A DNA stretch of 30,929 nucleotides from Coptodactyla brooksi (taxonomy: Eukaryota; Arthropoda; Insecta; Coleoptera; Scarabaeidae). Both the position numbers and the translations under genes were made by a program. The stretch spans positions 1-30,929 of the forward strand of contig JAWQRM010000099.1 in the NCBI GenBank assembly GCA_033557675.1, given 5' to 3'. This document shows positions 29,200-30,929 of this stretch, in pieces; the first letter of the stretch is position 1, and each line of letters starts with the position of its first letter. Under the pieces are notes generated by a model. That model saw nothing but the letters and a program-made list of their open reading frames with translations. It was not told the DNA's origin and searched no databases.

Positions 29200-29917
29200 A
29201 AAAACTATTGTCTTGATGTAGTGGCAACCAGTGATTAATGAAGATTTACATTTATTAAAAGATTTATTAAAATCAATTTAAAGTCAGCACGTATTTCAAT
29301 TATTAGTCTTATAGATAATATCTAATTTCTGCACTAACCAAGACTCGAAGAACGCGACCTATCATCTTACACTACGGGAGGGTAGAAAACTGAAATGAGA
29401 AAATAAAAATGGGAACATAGTCTTATCGAAATGACCTTTAAAAAAGAATCAACAGCTTTAAAGAAATCTAAAACAGGGTTGGAAAATAGCTATTGTAAAC
29501 CTTATAGTTTTGACGTTTCTTCTCCAAATAAAATTTAAGCTCTAAATTCTGGAGTTGCTAAAGCATAATTTGTTTTAGGGACTTTTGAACATCGTTTTAG
29601 AATTGAATTTTAAATTTTCATAATGTAATTAGATAATGGTTTATTAGCTCTTCAGATCTTTTGAAAACTTTTTGAAAACGTTAGAGAATCTAAACCGGTT
29701 AGACGTTTTACCGGTGTGAAAACAGCTGCCAAAGATAGCTGACAAACTTTCCGACGATACCCGAACGCACATAGACGTTCGTCAACCAGCTTAAATTACA
29801 TTATATTATAACTATTAATTCAAAACGGCTAGCTTTCTCAAATTTTCATCATAAATACTTGCTGAACTGGATTTTCGTACAAAAATATCATCACGTAAAA
29901 AATAATACATAGGGTGC
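29200..29917. other. AT-rich intergenic DNA
   Basis: No gene, RNA gene or clear repeat is seen. An imperfect palindrome around AACCGGTTAGACGTTTTACC lies near 29693. Confidence 0.45.
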
Positions 29918-30247
29918 TTCGTTGCACCCCAAAAAGTAAGAAAAAATAAAAAGCATAAAGGCCGGTGAAGCACACAATCACACTTCGCTCATAAATACTT
30001 CGGTAGCATTGGAAACTAACCGTCGTAAAAACTTTTCTTGCTGGAGGGTTCCCGGGGGGTGAACGCGCCTCCCAAGGACTAAAAAAATGAAAAAACTGGG
30101 AAGGCCAATGAAGCCCATAATCACACTTCGCTCAAACCTACTTCGGAAGCATTAAAAACTAACCGTCCTAAAAACTTTTCTTGCTGAAGGGTCCCCGGGG
30201 GGTGAACGCGCACCCCAAGGACTAAAAAAATTAAAAAACTGGGAAAG
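29918..30247 (+). repeat. 143-bp tandem repeat, about 2.3 copies
   Basis: AAGGCC starts the copies at 29958 and 30101. Shared blocks include CACACTTCGCTCA, ACTAACCGTC, AAAAACTTTTCTTGCTG and CCCGGGGGGTGAACGCGC. A partial copy precedes the first full unit (CACCCCAAAAAGTAAG). Confidence 0.9.
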
Positions 30248-30404
30248 CATTTTGGATTTTATTTCAAATTATCACGCTACCGGGCGATAGTGAACTGCAG
30301 AGCGTCACGCGCAGGTCTCTCTTCGGCCCACTTCGGCGGCCGTCGGGATATCGATTTTTTGATTCAAGTTCCAAAAATATATTTTATAACATTTAGGGCA
30401 AAGG

Positions 30405-30929
30405 ATATTTAATTTTAAACTGTTGATTGAAAATTTAAAAAATCCTGTAGTTAAAAATTTTCATCTTGATATGTGCGAAAGATGTTAAAAATCTTTTCAT
30501 ATCACGATTTTCTGTAACGCATCTTTTGAAGAATTACAAAATTGTCCACCCCCAAATTAAAAAATTCAATTTTTTGTCGAATTTTAAATAGAAATGTGTA
30601 CAAATTTCAAAATCCTGAAGTGAAAATTTTCATCTTGATATGTGCGAACGATGTTAAAAATCTTTTCATGCCACGATTTTCTGTAATGCCCTTTTTAAAG
30701 AATTACAAAACTATTCACCCACAAACTCAAAATTTCAGTTTCTTGTTGAATTTTAAATAGAAAAGTGTAGACATTTCAAAATCCTGAATTGGAAAATTTT
30801 CATTTAGATATGTGCGAAAGATATTAAAAACGTTTTTATACCACGATTTCCTGTAATACTTCTTTTAAAGAATTACAAAATTGTCCACCCCCAAACTCAA
30901 TTTCAATTTCTTGTCGAATTCTAAATAGA
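30405..30929 (+). repeat. Satellite DNA, period about 170 bp, running off the window end
   Basis: The landmark AATCCTG followed by AAAATTTTCAT lies at 30441, 30611 and 30780 (spacing 170 and 169). It is followed each time by GATATGTGCGAA, TCACGATTTTCTGTAA-like, AGAATTACAAAA and CCACCCCCAAA-like blocks. Similarity between neighbours is high, so this is a comparatively young array. The first unit is partial. Confidence 0.93.

Noticed and set aside
28991..29221. 76-codon plus-strand frame
   Set aside because: Overlaps the third hammerhead-bearing fragment and the old array; composition follows the repeat.
1..30929. tRNA, rRNA and CRISPR searches by eye
   Set aside because: No B-box-like GGTTCGANNCC in a cloverleaf context, no rRNA-like sequence, and no spaced short identical repeats. 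The tandem repeats have satellite-like unit lengths.

Overview
The window is eukaryotic and AT-rich, with spliced genes, GT-AG introns as short as 45 bp, AATAAA signals, DNA-transposon MITEs and satellite DNA. An insect chemoreceptor-like gene and the overall repeat style point to an insect, most likely a beetle. The order is inferred only from general character.

Six protein-coding genes are recognised or well supported from spliced conserved reading frames, and one more small gene is probable. From left to right they are: Kua/TMEM189 (plasmanylethanolamine desaturase, minus, 2734-5951); NOL10/ENP2 homologue (nucleolar WD40 protein, minus, 9602-14021); YKT6 (prenylated R-SNARE, plus, 14554-16232); TMEM222 (RTE1/DUF778 family, minus, single exon, 18501-19031); a seven-membrane-segment gustatory-receptor-like protein (plus, 19511-24456); a 61-residue single-pass membrane protein not recognised (minus, 24687-24980); and the UPF0598/C8orf82 homologue (minus, 27051-27737). 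NOL10 and YKT6 are divergent with 532 bp between start codons. TMEM222 and the receptor are divergent with 479 bp. The receptor and the small membrane protein converge, with 230 bp between stop codons. These are mostly housekeeping genes with no shared pathway visible.

The rest is repeat-dominated. A degenerate dispersed repeat with the core TTTGAC...ATAACCTGACATCTGTCAAA recurs in both orientations from about 3.5 to 9 kb, 15 to 17.5 kb and 23 to 27 kb. It includes diverged tandem copies of about 270 bp around the last receptor exon and the small membrane gene. The Kua intron carries a 1.2-kb inverted-repeat (foldback) element. There is a Tc1/mariner-type MITE at 6835-7202 with TA duplications. 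A hAT-type MITE at 22047-22207 has an 8-bp target duplication and lies just upstream of a receptor splice acceptor. NOL10 intron 5 holds a pogo/Tigger transposase C-terminus and a second transposase tail. Several hammerhead-ribozyme-like cores of the Penelope-like-element type occur, the best as a complete type I fold at 28550-28599. That one lies in a 242-bp inverted element, flanked by a 10-bp duplication, inserted in an old array of about 180-bp units. The right end holds a 143-bp tandem repeat and a satellite with a period of about 170 bp that runs off the edge.

The strongest unusual items are the Penelope-type hammerhead set, the TGTCAAA repeat family, and a pogo-derived open frame whose phase would fit an alternative terminal exon of NOL10. 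All gene models come from reading splice sites and protein similarity by eye; no transcript evidence or database search was available.
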